From: Nocardia terrae | GTDB lineage: Bacteria > Actinomycetota > Actinomycetes > Mycobacteriales > Mycobacteriaceae | Reading direction: 5' to 3' | Length of the DNA: 64,000 bases | NCBI RefSeq assembly: GCF_009760405.1 | Contig: NZ_WRPP01000006.1 | Coordinates: 372,001 to 436,000 of the forward strand | In this document: in pieces, positions 33,912 through 42,751 of the stretch | How positions within the stretch are numbered: position 1 is the stretch's first letter | Layout of the letters: every line of letters starts with the position of its first letter | The notes under the pieces: model-generated | The model's database searches: none | Seen by the model: only the letters and a program-made list of their open reading frames with translations | Told to the model about the DNA's origin: nothing | Position numbers and translations under genes: made by a program

Positions 33912-34844
33912 TCAGTGGCAGCAGTGCCCGTCGGGTCCGTCGGTCGACGGAAGTCGGCAGAAGCAGGACGCTCGAATCGGGACATCCGACAGGGCGGTAG
34001 CCAGTTTCAGCTGCTGGCCGATGATGTCGGCGGCGTCGGTCTTGCCGAGGCGCAGCAGGCATTCGTGGTAGCCGTGCAGGGCCCACACATTGCCCGGATG
34101 TTGGCAGGCGCGCGGGAGGGCGTGGTCGAGGCCCAGGTCGGCGCGGTAGACGGCCTCGGCTTCGGTGATTCGGCCCTGCTCGAGCAGGAGATGGCCCAGG
34201 GCGTGCCGGGCCGGGCGCATCCAACCCCAGGGCTCGTCGTAGGGGAGCGAGTCATCGAGTTCGACGGAGTGGCGCAGCGCTTCGAATGCCTTGTCGTGAT
34301 CGCCTTTTCGATAGAGCAGCTCGCCGTCCAGCGTCGCGGCGGCAATGGCGAGGATGTCGCGGCAGGTGTTGTTGAACAGGGTTCTGGAGTCCGGCACCCG
34401 GGCCACGGCGGCGTGGAACAGTTCCCGCTCGCGCTCCGCCTCCTCGATCCGGCCGGTGGCGGAGTAGGCGACGCCCTTGCCGTAATGCAGCATCGCGGTC
34501 GTAACACAGTACAGCTGAGGGTCTTTCGGCAGTTCCAGTGCGATGATCTCCGCCCAGAGGCCGAAACGGACGAGTACGTGGACACGCATCGCCACGAAGC
34601 TCTCCAGCCAATCGGCCATCGGCCAAGGCTTGTTGTAGTTGGGGCCCAGCGCGAAGGCCAGGCCCCAGTGTGCCGAAGCGCAGCCGGGATCCGCTCGCAG
34701 CGCTCGCTGGAAACAGCGCGCGGCCTCGTCGTGGTTGAAGGCATAGGTTCAGATCAGGCCCCGGTCGAACCACCGCTGCGCGTCGGGCGAGGAAGTCGTG
34801 ACGGGCCTCGAATACGCGCCGAGATCGAAGTAGTCCGTACTCAT
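33912..34844 (-). pseudogene. TPR-repeat protein gene broken by a stop codon and an internal deletion
   Basis: From the ATG at 34844 the frame reads MSTDYFDLGAYSRPVTTSS and continues to WFDRGLI, then hits TGA at 34751-34749. After it, in the same frame, comes TYAFNHDEAARCFQRALRADP, so TGG (Trp) has probably become TGA. Further on, PNYNKPWP joins directly to MADWLESFVAMRVHVLVRFG. In the family as I recall it, several hundred residues lie between those two blocks, so an in-frame internal deletion is likely too. The remaining 235-residue ORF (34619-33912) has TPR-like helices and ends SCFCRLPSTDG. Confidence 0.75.
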
Positions 34845-34882
34845 TCCATGATCGTGCCACCTGCCGGAATAAGGTGGCGGGT

Positions 34883-36928
34883 ATGACGAGCAACCCGTTC
34901 TTCGAGCGCAGCGCGCTGCCCTATGAGCTGCCGCCGTTCACGGAGATCAGCGAAGAGCACTATCTGCCCGCCTTCGAACGGGGGATGGCGGAGCAGCTGG
35001 CCGAGATCGCCGCGGTCACGGCGCTCGAGGAGAGCCCGACGTTCGCGAACACCATTGCGGCGCTGGAGCGTTCGGGTGAGATCCTGACACGGGTGTCGCA
35101 GGTGTTCTTCAACCTGGTGTCCTCGGACACGAACGAGCGGATCCAGGAGATCGAGGCGGAGGTGTCGCCGCGGCTGGCCGCGCACGCGGATGCCATTCAC
35201 CTGGATCCGGTGCTGTTCGGCCGGATCGACGCGCTGCACGAGCGCCGCGGCGAACTCGGGTTGGATGCCGAGCAGCTGCGGCTGCTGGAGCGGTACCATC
35301 TGCGTTTCGTGCGCGCCGGTGCGCGGCTGGATGCGGCGCAACAGGCGCGGCTGCGGGAGCTCAATGCGGAACTCGCCACGGCGTCAACGGAATTCGGTCA
35401 GAACAATCTGACGGCCACGAACGCGGCGACCCTGATTCTCGACAGCGCGGACGAACTCGCCGGGCTCACGCCGGCGGCGGTGACCGCCGCGGCGGAGAAC
35501 GCCGACGCCCTCGGACATCCGGGTAAATGGGCGCTGAGCCTACAGAACGTCTCCAACCAGCCCGTATTGGCCGATCTGGCGGATCGGGCGGTGCGGGAAC
35601 GGATGATGGCGGCCTCACTGGGGCGCGGGTTCGGAGCGAACGGCGACAACGCCGCTCTGGGCGCTCGCATGACGGCCTTGCGCGCCGAACGGGCGGAGCT
35701 GCTGGGCTACTCGGATCACGCCTCCTACGCGGTCGCCGATCAGACCGCGAAAACCGCTGCGGCGGTGGAGGACATGCTGGCTCGCCTGGTGCCGCCCGCG
35801 CTGGCCAATGCGGAGCGGGAGGCGGGCGAGCTCACCGCGGCCATGCGCGCCGTCGACCCCGATGCCGAACTGCGTTCGTGGGACTGGCAGTTCTGGTCGG
35901 AAAAGCTGCGGGCCGAACAGTTCTCGGTGGACGCCGAGGTGCTGCGCCCGTACCTCGAACTGGAGCGGGTGCTGTGGGACGGCGTATTCCACGCGGCCGG
36001 ACTGGTTTACGGGCTCACCTTCCGGGAACGCACGGATCTGACCGGCTATCACCCGGAAGTGCGGGTGTTCGAGGTGTTCGACGCCGACGGCAGCGCGTTG
36101 GGTCTGTTCCTCGGCGACTTCTTCAAGCGTCCCTCCAAACGCGGTGGCGCGTGGATGAATTCGCTGGTGCGCCAGTCGAAACTGCTGGACCAGCGCCCCG
36201 TCGTGGTCAACAACCTCAATATCGTGAAACCGGCCGAGGGTGAACCGGCCCTGTTGACCTGGGACAACGTCCGCACTCTCTTCCACGAGTTCGGGCACGC
36301 CCTGCACGGACTGTTCTCGGATGTGGTGTATCCGTTCTTCTCCGGCACCGCGGTGCCCCGCGACTTCGTGGAATTCCCGTCGCAGGTGAACGAGATGTGG
36401 ATGGCGCGGCCGGAAGTCCTGGCCAACTACGCGCGCCACATCGACACCGGCGAGCCGATGCCGGCCGAACTGATCGAGCGCATGGTCGCGGCGGAACGCT
36501 TCGGGGAGGGTTTCCGCACGGTCGAATACCTGGCCGCGGCACTGCTGGACTGGGCCTGGCATCGTCGCACCCGCGCCGACGCGGAGGCCGACACCGATGC
36601 CGCGGCGTTCGAGGACGAAGCCCTGCGCAAGGCCGGTATCGCCGTCGCCGCCATCCCGCCGCGTTATCGAACGGGCTATTTCGCGCACATCTTCGCGGGC
36701 GGTTACGGAGCCGGCTACTACTCCTACATCTGGAGCGAGGTCCTCGACGCCGACACCGTCCAGTGGTTCGACGAGGGCGAGGACTCGATCCGCGCCAAGG
36801 GCGAGCGGTTTCGCGGCGAACTGCTCTCGCGCGGCGGCTCGGTCGACCCGTTGGACGCTTTCGCCGCCTTCCGCGGACGCGCACCGGAGATCGAGCCGCT
36901 GCTGATCCGCCGGGGTTTGGCCGGATAG
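34883..36928 (+). CDS. M3-family zinc metallopeptidase (peptidyl-dipeptidase Dcp-like)
   Basis: A 681-residue thimet-oligopeptidase-family enzyme. The zinc motif HEFGH is at residues 468-472 (LFHEFGHALHGLF). The third ligand is the Glu in FPSQVNEMW, and the substrate-binding RYRTGYFAHIFAGGYGAGYYSYIWSEVLDAD block (landmark) is intact. Length matches Dcp/oligopeptidase A. It is cytoplasmic, without a signal peptide, and cleaves short peptides. I chose the ATG at 34883, with AAGGTGG upstream; a GTG at 34874 adds three residues. Confidence 0.92.
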   Translation: MTSNPFFERSALPYELPPFTEISEEHYLPAFERGMAEQLAEIAAVTALEESPTFANTIAALERSGEILTRVSQVFFNLVSSDTNERIQEIEAEVSPRLAAHADAIHLDPVLFGRIDALHERRGELGLDAEQLRLLERYHLRFVRAGARLDAAQQARLRELNAELATASTEFGQNNLTATNAATLILDSADELAGLTPAAVTAAAENADALGHPGKWALSLQNVSNQPVLADLADRAVRERMMAASLGRGFGANGDNAALGARMTALRAERAELLGYSDHASYAVADQTAKTAAAVEDMLARLVPPALANAEREAGELTAAMRAVDPDAELRSWDWQFWSEKLRAEQFSVDAEVLRPYLELERVLWDGVFHAAGLVYGLTFRERTDLTGYHPEVRVFEVFDADGSALGLFLGDFFKRPSKRGGAWMNSLVRQSKLLDQRPVVVNNLNIVKPAEGEPALLTWDNVRTLFHEFGHALHGLFSDVVYPFFSGTAVPRDFVEFPSQVNEMWMARPEVLANYARHIDTGEPMPAELIERMVAAERFGEGFRTVEYLAAALLDWAWHRRTRADAEADTDAAAFEDEALRKAGIAVAAIPPRYRTGYFAHIFAGGYGAGYYSYIWSEVLDADTVQWFDEGEDSIRAKGERFRGELLSRGGSVDPLDAFAAFRGRAPEIEPLLIRRGLAG

Positions 36929-36953
36929 CCGATTCGATCGCCGATCACCGGGT

Positions 36954-37165
36954 TCAGTCGGTGCGCAGCACGCTGTAGGCGGTGATCGAGACGGGGGCCG
37001 GGCGCGGGGTCCCGTGCCAGCCGATGGTCTTGGCCCGTTCGGCGACCGCCGCGTTGGCGGCGGCCGCGGCGTTGTCGTCGTCGAAGAGGGAGATGCTCAA
37101 CCCGTTTCCGGTGTCGGGGTCCTTCAGGTGGTAGGCGGCGACGAAGCCGGTCGAAAGTACTTAAG
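36954..37165 (-). pseudogene. Truncated ABM-like small protein (3' half only)
   Basis: In this frame the sequence reads GFVAAYHLKDPDTGNGLSIS, continues through an Ala-rich helix and ends SITAYSVLRTD before the TGA at 36956-36954. This looks like the second half of a small dimeric alpha/beta-barrel (antibiotic-monooxygenase-like) protein of about 95 residues. The expected first half is missing: an in-frame TAA lies right upstream, near 37163. It is a gene fragment. Confidence 0.5.
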
Positions 37166-37243
37166 CGTGACGGATTCCCTGGTCGTCGGATCTCAATAGC
37201 GTTGTGGTCAGTAAGAACAACCACGGACGAGCAGGAGAATCCG

Positions 37244-38062
37244 ATGCCGTACTTCGACTCCCATGACGGTACCCGGTTGCACTACCAGGACTGGGGTACC
37301 GGACAGCCGGTGCTGTTCCTGGCGGGCGGCTGGCTCAGCAGCACCTCCTGGGAACTGCAGATGTTGCCGCTGTCCAAACAGGGGCTGCGTTGCCTGTCCT
37401 ACGACCGGCGTGGGCACGGCAAGTCCGACTGGGCCGGGCACGGTTACGACTACGACACCCTTTCCGAGGATCTGGCGGCGTTCCTCGAACACCTCGATTT
37501 GACCGATGTCGTGGTGGTCGCGCATTCCATGGCCGGCGGCGAGATCATCCGGTACCTGACCCGGCACGGCAGCGACCGGATCAATCGGATCATGCTGGTC
37601 TCGGCGACCCTGCCCTTCCCCGCCCGGACCGCCGACAACCCGGACGGCGTCCCCAAGGCCATCTTCGACGCGGTGAACGCGGCCCGTGCCGCCGACCGTC
37701 CGCTGTGGATGGAACAGAATGCGCAGGCGTTCTTCGCAACCCAACTGGGCAACCAGGTGTCCTCCGCGCGCATCGCATGGATGGTGCAGAAGTGCATGGA
37801 CTGCTCACTGCTGGCGGCCGACGCGATCATGGAGACCATCTTCACCACCGACTTCCGTGCCGAACTGCGGGAAGTCACGGTTCCCACCATGATCATCCAC
37901 GGTGATGCCGACGCCTCCGCCGCCATCGACATCTGCGGCCGCAAGACCAAGGACCTGATCCCCGTGAACACCTACAAGGAATACCCGGCCACCGGTCACG
38001 GCATCATGATCACGCACGCGGCGCAGCTCAACGCCGACATCATGGACTTCATCAAGTCCTGA
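37244..38062 (+). CDS. Alpha/beta hydrolase (non-haem chloroperoxidase / perhydrolase type)
   Basis: A 272-residue hydrolase without signal peptide. It shows the oxyanion segment LAGGWLSS, the nucleophile elbow AHSMAGGE with Ser95, the acid in IHGDADAS and the His in ATGHGIM. The YDRRGHGKSDW block is typical of the chloroperoxidase and C-C hydrolase branch. The ATG at 37244 has AGGAG about 7 bp upstream; the frame is open to 37202. The substrate cannot be told. Confidence 0.88.
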   Translation: MPYFDSHDGTRLHYQDWGTGQPVLFLAGGWLSSTSWELQMLPLSKQGLRCLSYDRRGHGKSDWAGHGYDYDTLSEDLAAFLEHLDLTDVVVVAHSMAGGEIIRYLTRHGSDRINRIMLVSATLPFPARTADNPDGVPKAIFDAVNAARAADRPLWMEQNAQAFFATQLGNQVSSARIAWMVQKCMDCSLLAADAIMETIFTTDFRAELREVTVPTMIIHGDADASAAIDICGRKTKDLIPVNTYKEYPATGHGIMITHAAQLNADIMDFIKS

Positions 38063-38263
38063 TTCCGGCCGCGGCCGGTTCCGATCGTGGCGGAGATGAC
38101 CCGAAAGATCACCACCGCCGTACACGTCGCCTGAAACACCCAGGCGCACAACGGTCGCCGAGTCGCTCCGCGAGATCGACTCGGCCCGTCGCTACTCGGC
38201 GATATCACCCTTCCCGCTGGGATAGAGTGGATTCCCTGAAATCAGGTGGGAGGGGTGGGCGTA

Positions 38264-39241
38264 GTGAGATTCGAGGGACGCCGGACGTTTCGGGGTGTGT
38301 TGAAGCGGATCGTCACCGTCGCCGCGACGGCCGTGCTGGTGTCGGCCCTGGGGGCGGCGCAAGCGACGATCGGCAGCGGGCGGGCCGTGGCCGCGCCGTC
38401 GGGCGGATACGAGGAACTGTGGGTGCCCTCCAGCATGGGGCCGATCAAGGTGCAGGTGCAGTGGGCCGCGCACGGCGGCAGTTCGGCCCTGTACCTGCTG
38501 GACGGGTTACGCGCGCCCGGCGATCACAATCAGTGGACGTCCGATACCGACGCGCTGCGCCAATTCGTCGGGGACGACGTCACTCTGGTGTTCCCGGTCG
38601 GCGGGCACTCGAGCTTCTACACCGACTGGTTGCGGCCGAGCAGCACCAACGGGCAGACCTTCACCTACCGCTGGGAGACCTTCCTCACCGAGGAGCTCCC
38701 CAACTTCCTTGCCGGATACGGTGTTTCGCGCACCAACGATGCCATCGTCGGGCCGTCCATGGGCGGTAACGCCGCACTGGTGCTGGCGGCCCACCATCGG
38801 GATCAGTTCCGGTTCGCCGGATCCTTCTCCGGCTACGTGAATCCCACGTTCCCGCTGTGGAACGAGGGCATGCGCGCCGCCATGCGCGACGAGGGCAACT
38901 TCAACCTCGACGACATGTGGGGCCCGATCACGAATCCGGCCTGGAGCCGCAACGACGCCACCGTGCAGGCCGAGCTCCTGCGCGGCCTGCCCATGTACAT
39001 CTGGAGCGGCAACGGCGTCCCCACCGGCGCGGACCTGCCCAACGGCGTCGGCAACACCGTCAACGCCATGGCCCTGGAAGCGATGACCCAGACCGCCACC
39101 CAAATCCTGCGAAACCGCCTCGCGGCCTTGGGAATCCCCGCCCGAGTCGACATCGGCCCGGGCACCCACACCTGGCCCTACTGGCAGGAGGCCCTGCGCA
39201 CCGCCCGCCCCATGATCCTCGACGCCCTCGCCGCGCGCTGA
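38264..39241 (+). CDS. Secreted antigen-85-like esterase / mycolyltransferase
   Basis: A 325-residue exported alpha/beta hydrolase. The signal peptide ends GRAVAAPS. The mature protein has LYLLDGLRAPGDHNQW, the fibronectin-like block LVFPVGGHSSFYTDW, TFLTEELPNFL and the nucleophile elbow GPSMGGN (Ser165), with a C-terminal GTHTWPYWQ holding the catalytic His. This is the layout of the antigen 85 family, which transfers mycolic acids to trehalose and arabinogalactan. The usual elbow is GLSM, so the Pro is a small deviation. The GTG at 38264 follows a GGGAGGGG site; GTG codons at 38246 and 38255 are alternatives. Confidence 0.85.
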   Translation: MRFEGRRTFRGVLKRIVTVAATAVLVSALGAAQATIGSGRAVAAPSGGYEELWVPSSMGPIKVQVQWAAHGGSSALYLLDGLRAPGDHNQWTSDTDALRQFVGDDVTLVFPVGGHSSFYTDWLRPSSTNGQTFTYRWETFLTEELPNFLAGYGVSRTNDAIVGPSMGGNAALVLAAHHRDQFRFAGSFSGYVNPTFPLWNEGMRAAMRDEGNFNLDDMWGPITNPAWSRNDATVQAELLRGLPMYIWSGNGVPTGADLPNGVGNTVNAMALEAMTQTATQILRNRLAALGIPARVDIGPGTHTWPYWQEALRTARPMILDALAAR

Positions 39242-39303
39242 GTAGGCGGTTCTGAGATTCGGGTGGCGGGGGGAATGATTTCTCGTTGATCGTTCCGTGA
39301 TGA

Positions 39304-39801
39304 CCGGGCCACATCGATGTGGACCGCAACACCGATACCTGGCGCTATCGGACCGCCTCGAATCCGGCCGATCCCAGCGAGCCCAACGACGGCGACGCGA
39401 CCACCGCCACGCTCATGCTGGATCCGACGACGCCCGCGCAGCAGCAACAGACCTTCCCCTGTCTCGCGCACGACACCGAGGGCGCGAAGGGCGCCGGCCC
39501 CCGAAACGGCGCTCCGCCGCTCACGGTGTTCCTCGACGGCGACCCGATCAACCACGGATACCTGCTGATCACCGATGATCGAGGCAAACGGATCGGACAC
39601 GTCAATGGCAAACGGGTGAACGAGATTCCGGGCGCCCGCTTCAACGACGTCAAATCCAACAACTCCACCTACAAGTTCGAGCCGGAATACCAATTCCCGG
39701 CCGGGACGCACTTCACCGTCACCGTGGACGGCGCCGGACTGACGAAGCCGGACAAGACCGACGTGGTGATCCTCGACGCCGACTGCGACGAACAGCTCGT
39801 T
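39304..39801 (+). pseudogene. Orphan coding fragment cut at both ends
   Basis: About 166 codons with excellent third-position GC usage. The frame begins just after a TGA, reading DVDRNTDTWRYRTASNPA and later LTVFLDGDPINHGYLLITDD, FNDVKSNNSTYKF and KTDVVILDADCDEQL. There it meets the 3' end of murQ, with no stop of its own before entering antisense murQ sequence. It has no recognisable start region either, though a GTG at 39319 is possible. It looks like the inside of a larger gene truncated by rearrangement. Family unknown. Confidence 0.5.
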
Positions 39802-40731
39802 TCAGCTGGTCGGGCGGGGGTCGCGGATCGCCGAGCGGACGAAGCCGTTCGACTGTGCGAGCAGGGTGCGGGCGGTTGCCGCGTCGACTCCGGCCAATTG
39901 CATGACGATGGCGGTTTTCGGGTGTCCGCCGGCGGCGTCGAGAAGGGCTGCGGCGGTGGGGAGGTCGATGTCGGCGGCCTCGGCGACGATGCGGCGGGCT
40001 CGGTCGACGAGTTTGGCGTTGGTCGGGGCCACATCCACCATCAGGTTGCCGTAGACCTTGCCGTCCAGGACCATGGTCGCGGTCGTGAGCATGTTGCAGA
40101 CCATCTTCTGGGCGGTGCCGGCCTTGAGGCGGGTGGAGCCGGTCAACACCTCCGGGCCGGTCTCGATTTCGATGGCCACGTCGGCGTGGACGCTGATCTC
40201 GGCGTTGCGGTTACAGGAGATCGCGATCGTCGTCGCGCCGACCGCGCGTCCGTAGCGCAGTGCCCCGATGGCGTAGGGGGTGCGGCCGCTGGCGGCCAGC
40301 GCCACGACGGCGTCGGCGGCGCTGAGGTGCACCGCGGACAGATCCTGTTCGGCCCGGGCCGGATCGTCTTCCGCGCCTTCGACCGCCCGGGCGAAGGCCC
40401 CGGCGCCGCCCGCGATGATGCCGAGCACCTCGCCGGAGTCGATGCCGAAGGTCGGCGGGCATTCGACCGCGTCGAGCACGCCGAGCCTGCCGCTGGTCCC
40501 GGCTCCGATATAGATGAGTCTGCCGCCGCGCCGCCGGGCCTCGACAATGCCTTCGACCGCCCGGGTGATCTCTGGAATCGCCTGCGCCACAGCGGAGGCC
40601 ACGCCCGCATCCTCGGCGTTCATGGTGCGCAGCATCTCCTCGACCGGCATCGAGTCGAGCGCGGCGGTGCGCGGGTTGGCGAGCTCGGTAGTCAGTGCGG
40701 CGATACCGTGCGCGGGGCGTGCGCGGCTCAT
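39802..40731 (-). CDS. murQ: N-acetylmuramic acid 6-phosphate etherase MurQ
   Basis: A 309-residue SIS-domain enzyme. The phosphosugar-binding IYIGAGTSGRLGVLDAVECPPTFG block (landmark) and the catalytic Glu-containing segment around GAEDD are present, as are TGSTRLKAGTAQK and NLMVDVAPTNAKL. It cleaves the lactyl ether of MurNAc-6-phosphate to GlcNAc-6-phosphate and lactate. The start overlaps the stop of the RpiR-type regulator by 4 bp. It is the last gene of the salvage operon, downstream of AnmK, which supplies its substrate. Confidence 0.95.
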   Translation of the reverse strand: MSRARPAHGIAALTTELANPRTAALDSMPVEEMLRTMNAEDAGVASAVAQAIPEITRAVEGIVEARRRGGRLIYIGAGTSGRLGVLDAVECPPTFGIDSGEVLGIIAGGAGAFARAVEGAEDDPARAEQDLSAVHLSAADAVVALAASGRTPYAIGALRYGRAVGATTIAISCNRNAEISVHADVAIEIETGPEVLTGSTRLKAGTAQKMVCNMLTTATMVLDGKVYGNLMVDVAPTNAKLVDRARRIVAEAADIDLPTAAALLDAAGGHPKTAIVMQLAGVDAATARTLLAQSNGFVRSAIRDPRPTS

Positions 40732-41594
40732 CGAACCCCCTTCGTCCGGCGGTTCGCGACCGCATCGTAGGTGCGGTGCAGCGCCGCGTGCGCGGACGGG
40801 GTGCGCTGCAGGACCCCGACATAGAGGGTGTCGACGATCAGGAGCTGGCTCATTCGACTCGCCAGGGCCGCCGAGCGGAAACCGTCCTCCCGTCCGGCCA
40901 CCAGAACGGTATGTTGTGCCGCGCGTGCCAGTTTCGACCGGTCTCCCGCCGTCACCGCGACCGTGGTGGCACGCGACGCGTGCTCGACCGCCTCGACGAT
41001 GCCGGCGGTCTCACCGGAATGGGAGAAGGCGACGATTACATCGCCCGCCTCCAGCAGGCTCGCCTGCACCAGCGCGTCGTCCTCGGAAGTGCAGGCACTG
41101 CACCACATTCCGATCCGGGTGAGCTTCTGCGCCAGATCCATGGCGACGAGCCCGGAAGCGCCGATGCCGATGAGTTGCACGCGCCGCGCCCCGGCCAGGG
41201 CGTCGACGACGGCCTCCAAGGCCGCGGGGTCGGCGAGTTCGGCGGTGGCCAGCATGCCCTCGGTCTCGAAGGCGGTCAGCTTGTGCAGCACCTTCGACAG
41301 CTCGTCGGCGGCGTGGATATCGGTGGCGAACACCGGTGAGCCGTCTTCGCTGCCGGCGGCGGCCAGGGCGAGGCGCAGTTGAGGATATCCGTCGTAGCCG
41401 AGCGTTTTGGCCAGCCGGACCACCGCGGAGGTGCTGGTGCGGGACTGCTCCGCGAGCTGGTTCACCGTCAGTTGCGCGACGCCGGAGGGATCGTGCTGAA
41501 TCACGCGCGCGACTTTCAGCCCGCTCGGAGACAGCCGCGGGATCGCCGCGAGCAGCCGAGTGCGGACATCGTCACCGGCCGACACGGCGCTCAT
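40728..41594 (-). CDS. RpiR/MurR-family transcriptional regulator
   Basis: A 288-residue regulator. The N-terminal HTH (LTVNQLAEQSRTSTSAVVRLAKTLG) is followed by a C-terminal SIS domain (VQLIGIGASGLVAMDLAQKL) that would bind an amino-sugar phosphate such as MurNAc-6-phosphate. The ATG at 41594 overlaps the anmK stop (ATGA), and its own stop overlaps the murQ start (ATGA). It probably controls this operon. TGTCA repeats upstream of the symporter gene are a candidate binding region. Confidence 0.9.
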   Translation of the reverse strand: MSAVSAGDDVRTRLLAAIPRLSPSGLKVARVIQHDPSGVAQLTVNQLAEQSRTSTSAVVRLAKTLGYDGYPQLRLALAAAGSEDGSPVFATDIHAADELSKVLHKLTAFETEGMLATAELADPAALEAVVDALAGARRVQLIGIGASGLVAMDLAQKLTRIGMWCSACTSEDDALVQASLLEAGDVIVAFSHSGETAGIVEAVEHASRATTVAVTAGDRSKLARAAQHTVLVAGREDGFRSAALASRMSQLLIVDTLYVGVLQRTPSAHAALHRTYDAVANRRTKGVR

Positions 41595-42751
41595 CCCGTC
41601 ACCGTGAGTCGCCGAGGCGGCGTGAAAGATGCTGCGGGGAAGTCGAATCCGGCAGCACCGGGGGTGAGCGAGCCGAGCACGCTGGCGTGCGCCGCTCCGG
41701 TGCACGCGGCGTAGCTGCCGGCGTGGCCGTGCGCGGTGAGAAAGCCGAGAACGGCGAAGGCGGTGGCCTCCTTCGCCGCCGAGGGCAGCCCGAGTTCGTC
41801 GGAGGTGCGCAGCCGAGCCGCGCCCAGCCGATCGCGCAGCATCGCCACTAGGGCCGGATTGCGAGTTCCGCCGCCCGAGGCGATGATCTCGGTGAGCGCG
41901 AAGGGCTCGAGCGCGTCGGCGATGGTGTGTGCGGTCAGCGCGGTCACGGTGGCGACGATATCGTCGGGCGCGAGCGGCCGGTCGCGCAACACGCGCGCGA
42001 GGTAGTCGCGGTTGAACAGCTCTTTGCCGGTCGACTTGGGTGGCGGCTCGGAGTAATAGGGTTCGGCGAGAAGCTGTTTCAGCAGCTTGTCGTCGACCGC
42101 ACCGCGTTCGGCGCGCGCACCCGCGCGGTCGAAATGCTCGCCGCCGTCGGTGACGATCGCGACGGCGGCATCGATCAGCGCGTTGCCCGGCCCGGTGTCG
42201 AAGGCCGCCGGGGAATCGCCGGTGACGGTCACGTTCGCGATCCCGCCGATATTGAGCGCGGCCGAGCGCACCGGACGTCCGGCCAGCCACAGCATGTCGA
42301 ACAGTGCGACCAGCGGCGCGCCCTGCCCGCCCGCGGCGATGTCGCGGGCTCGGAAATCGCTGACGACCGGCAGACCGGTCGCCTCGGCGATCCAGGCGGG
42401 CTGGCCGAGTTGGAGGGTGCCGCGCGCCCTGCCCCCGCGCACCCAGTGGTACACCGTCTGGCCGTGGGAAGCGACGAGATCAGCGGCGCCGCCGAAGAAT
42501 TCGCTACTCGCCGCGGCGGCGGCCGCCGCGAATTCCTGTCCGATCGCGGTGTCCAGGCGGCACACCGCCGCCATGTCGACCGACCCCGGCGGCAGTGCGG
42601 CGACAAGTTCCGAGCGCAGCCGGTCGGGATACGGGCGACTGAGCAGTCCGGCGATGCGGATGTGCATGGCGTCGTCCCGCATGCCGATCTCGACGCCGAC
42701 CGCGTCGATCGCATCGTGGGAAGTCCCCGACATCAGCCCGATGACGCGCAT
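41591..42751 (-). CDS. anmK: Anhydro-N-acetylmuramic acid kinase AnmK
   Basis: A 386-residue kinase. The N-terminus MRVIGLMSGTSHDAIDAV carries the family signature. Other blocks are SHGQTVYHW, NIGGIANVTV, FDTGPGN and IIASGGGTRNPAL. It opens 1,6-anhydro-MurNAc and phosphorylates it to MurNAc-6-phosphate, the MurQ substrate. The ATG at 42751 overlaps the symporter stop by one base (TAATG). A frame open further upstream is symporter shadow. Confidence 0.94.
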   Translation of the reverse strand: MRVIGLMSGTSHDAIDAVGVEIGMRDDAMHIRIAGLLSRPYPDRLRSELVAALPPGSVDMAAVCRLDTAIGQEFAAAAAAASSEFFGGAADLVASHGQTVYHWVRGGRARGTLQLGQPAWIAEATGLPVVSDFRARDIAAGGQGAPLVALFDMLWLAGRPVRSAALNIGGIANVTVTGDSPAAFDTGPGNALIDAAVAIVTDGGEHFDRAGARAERGAVDDKLLKQLLAEPYYSEPPPKSTGKELFNRDYLARVLRDRPLAPDDIVATVTALTAHTIADALEPFALTEIIASGGGTRNPALVAMLRDRLGAARLRTSDELGLPSAAKEATAFAVLGFLTAHGHAGSYAACTGAAHASVLGSLTPGAAGFDFPAASFTPPRRLTVTG

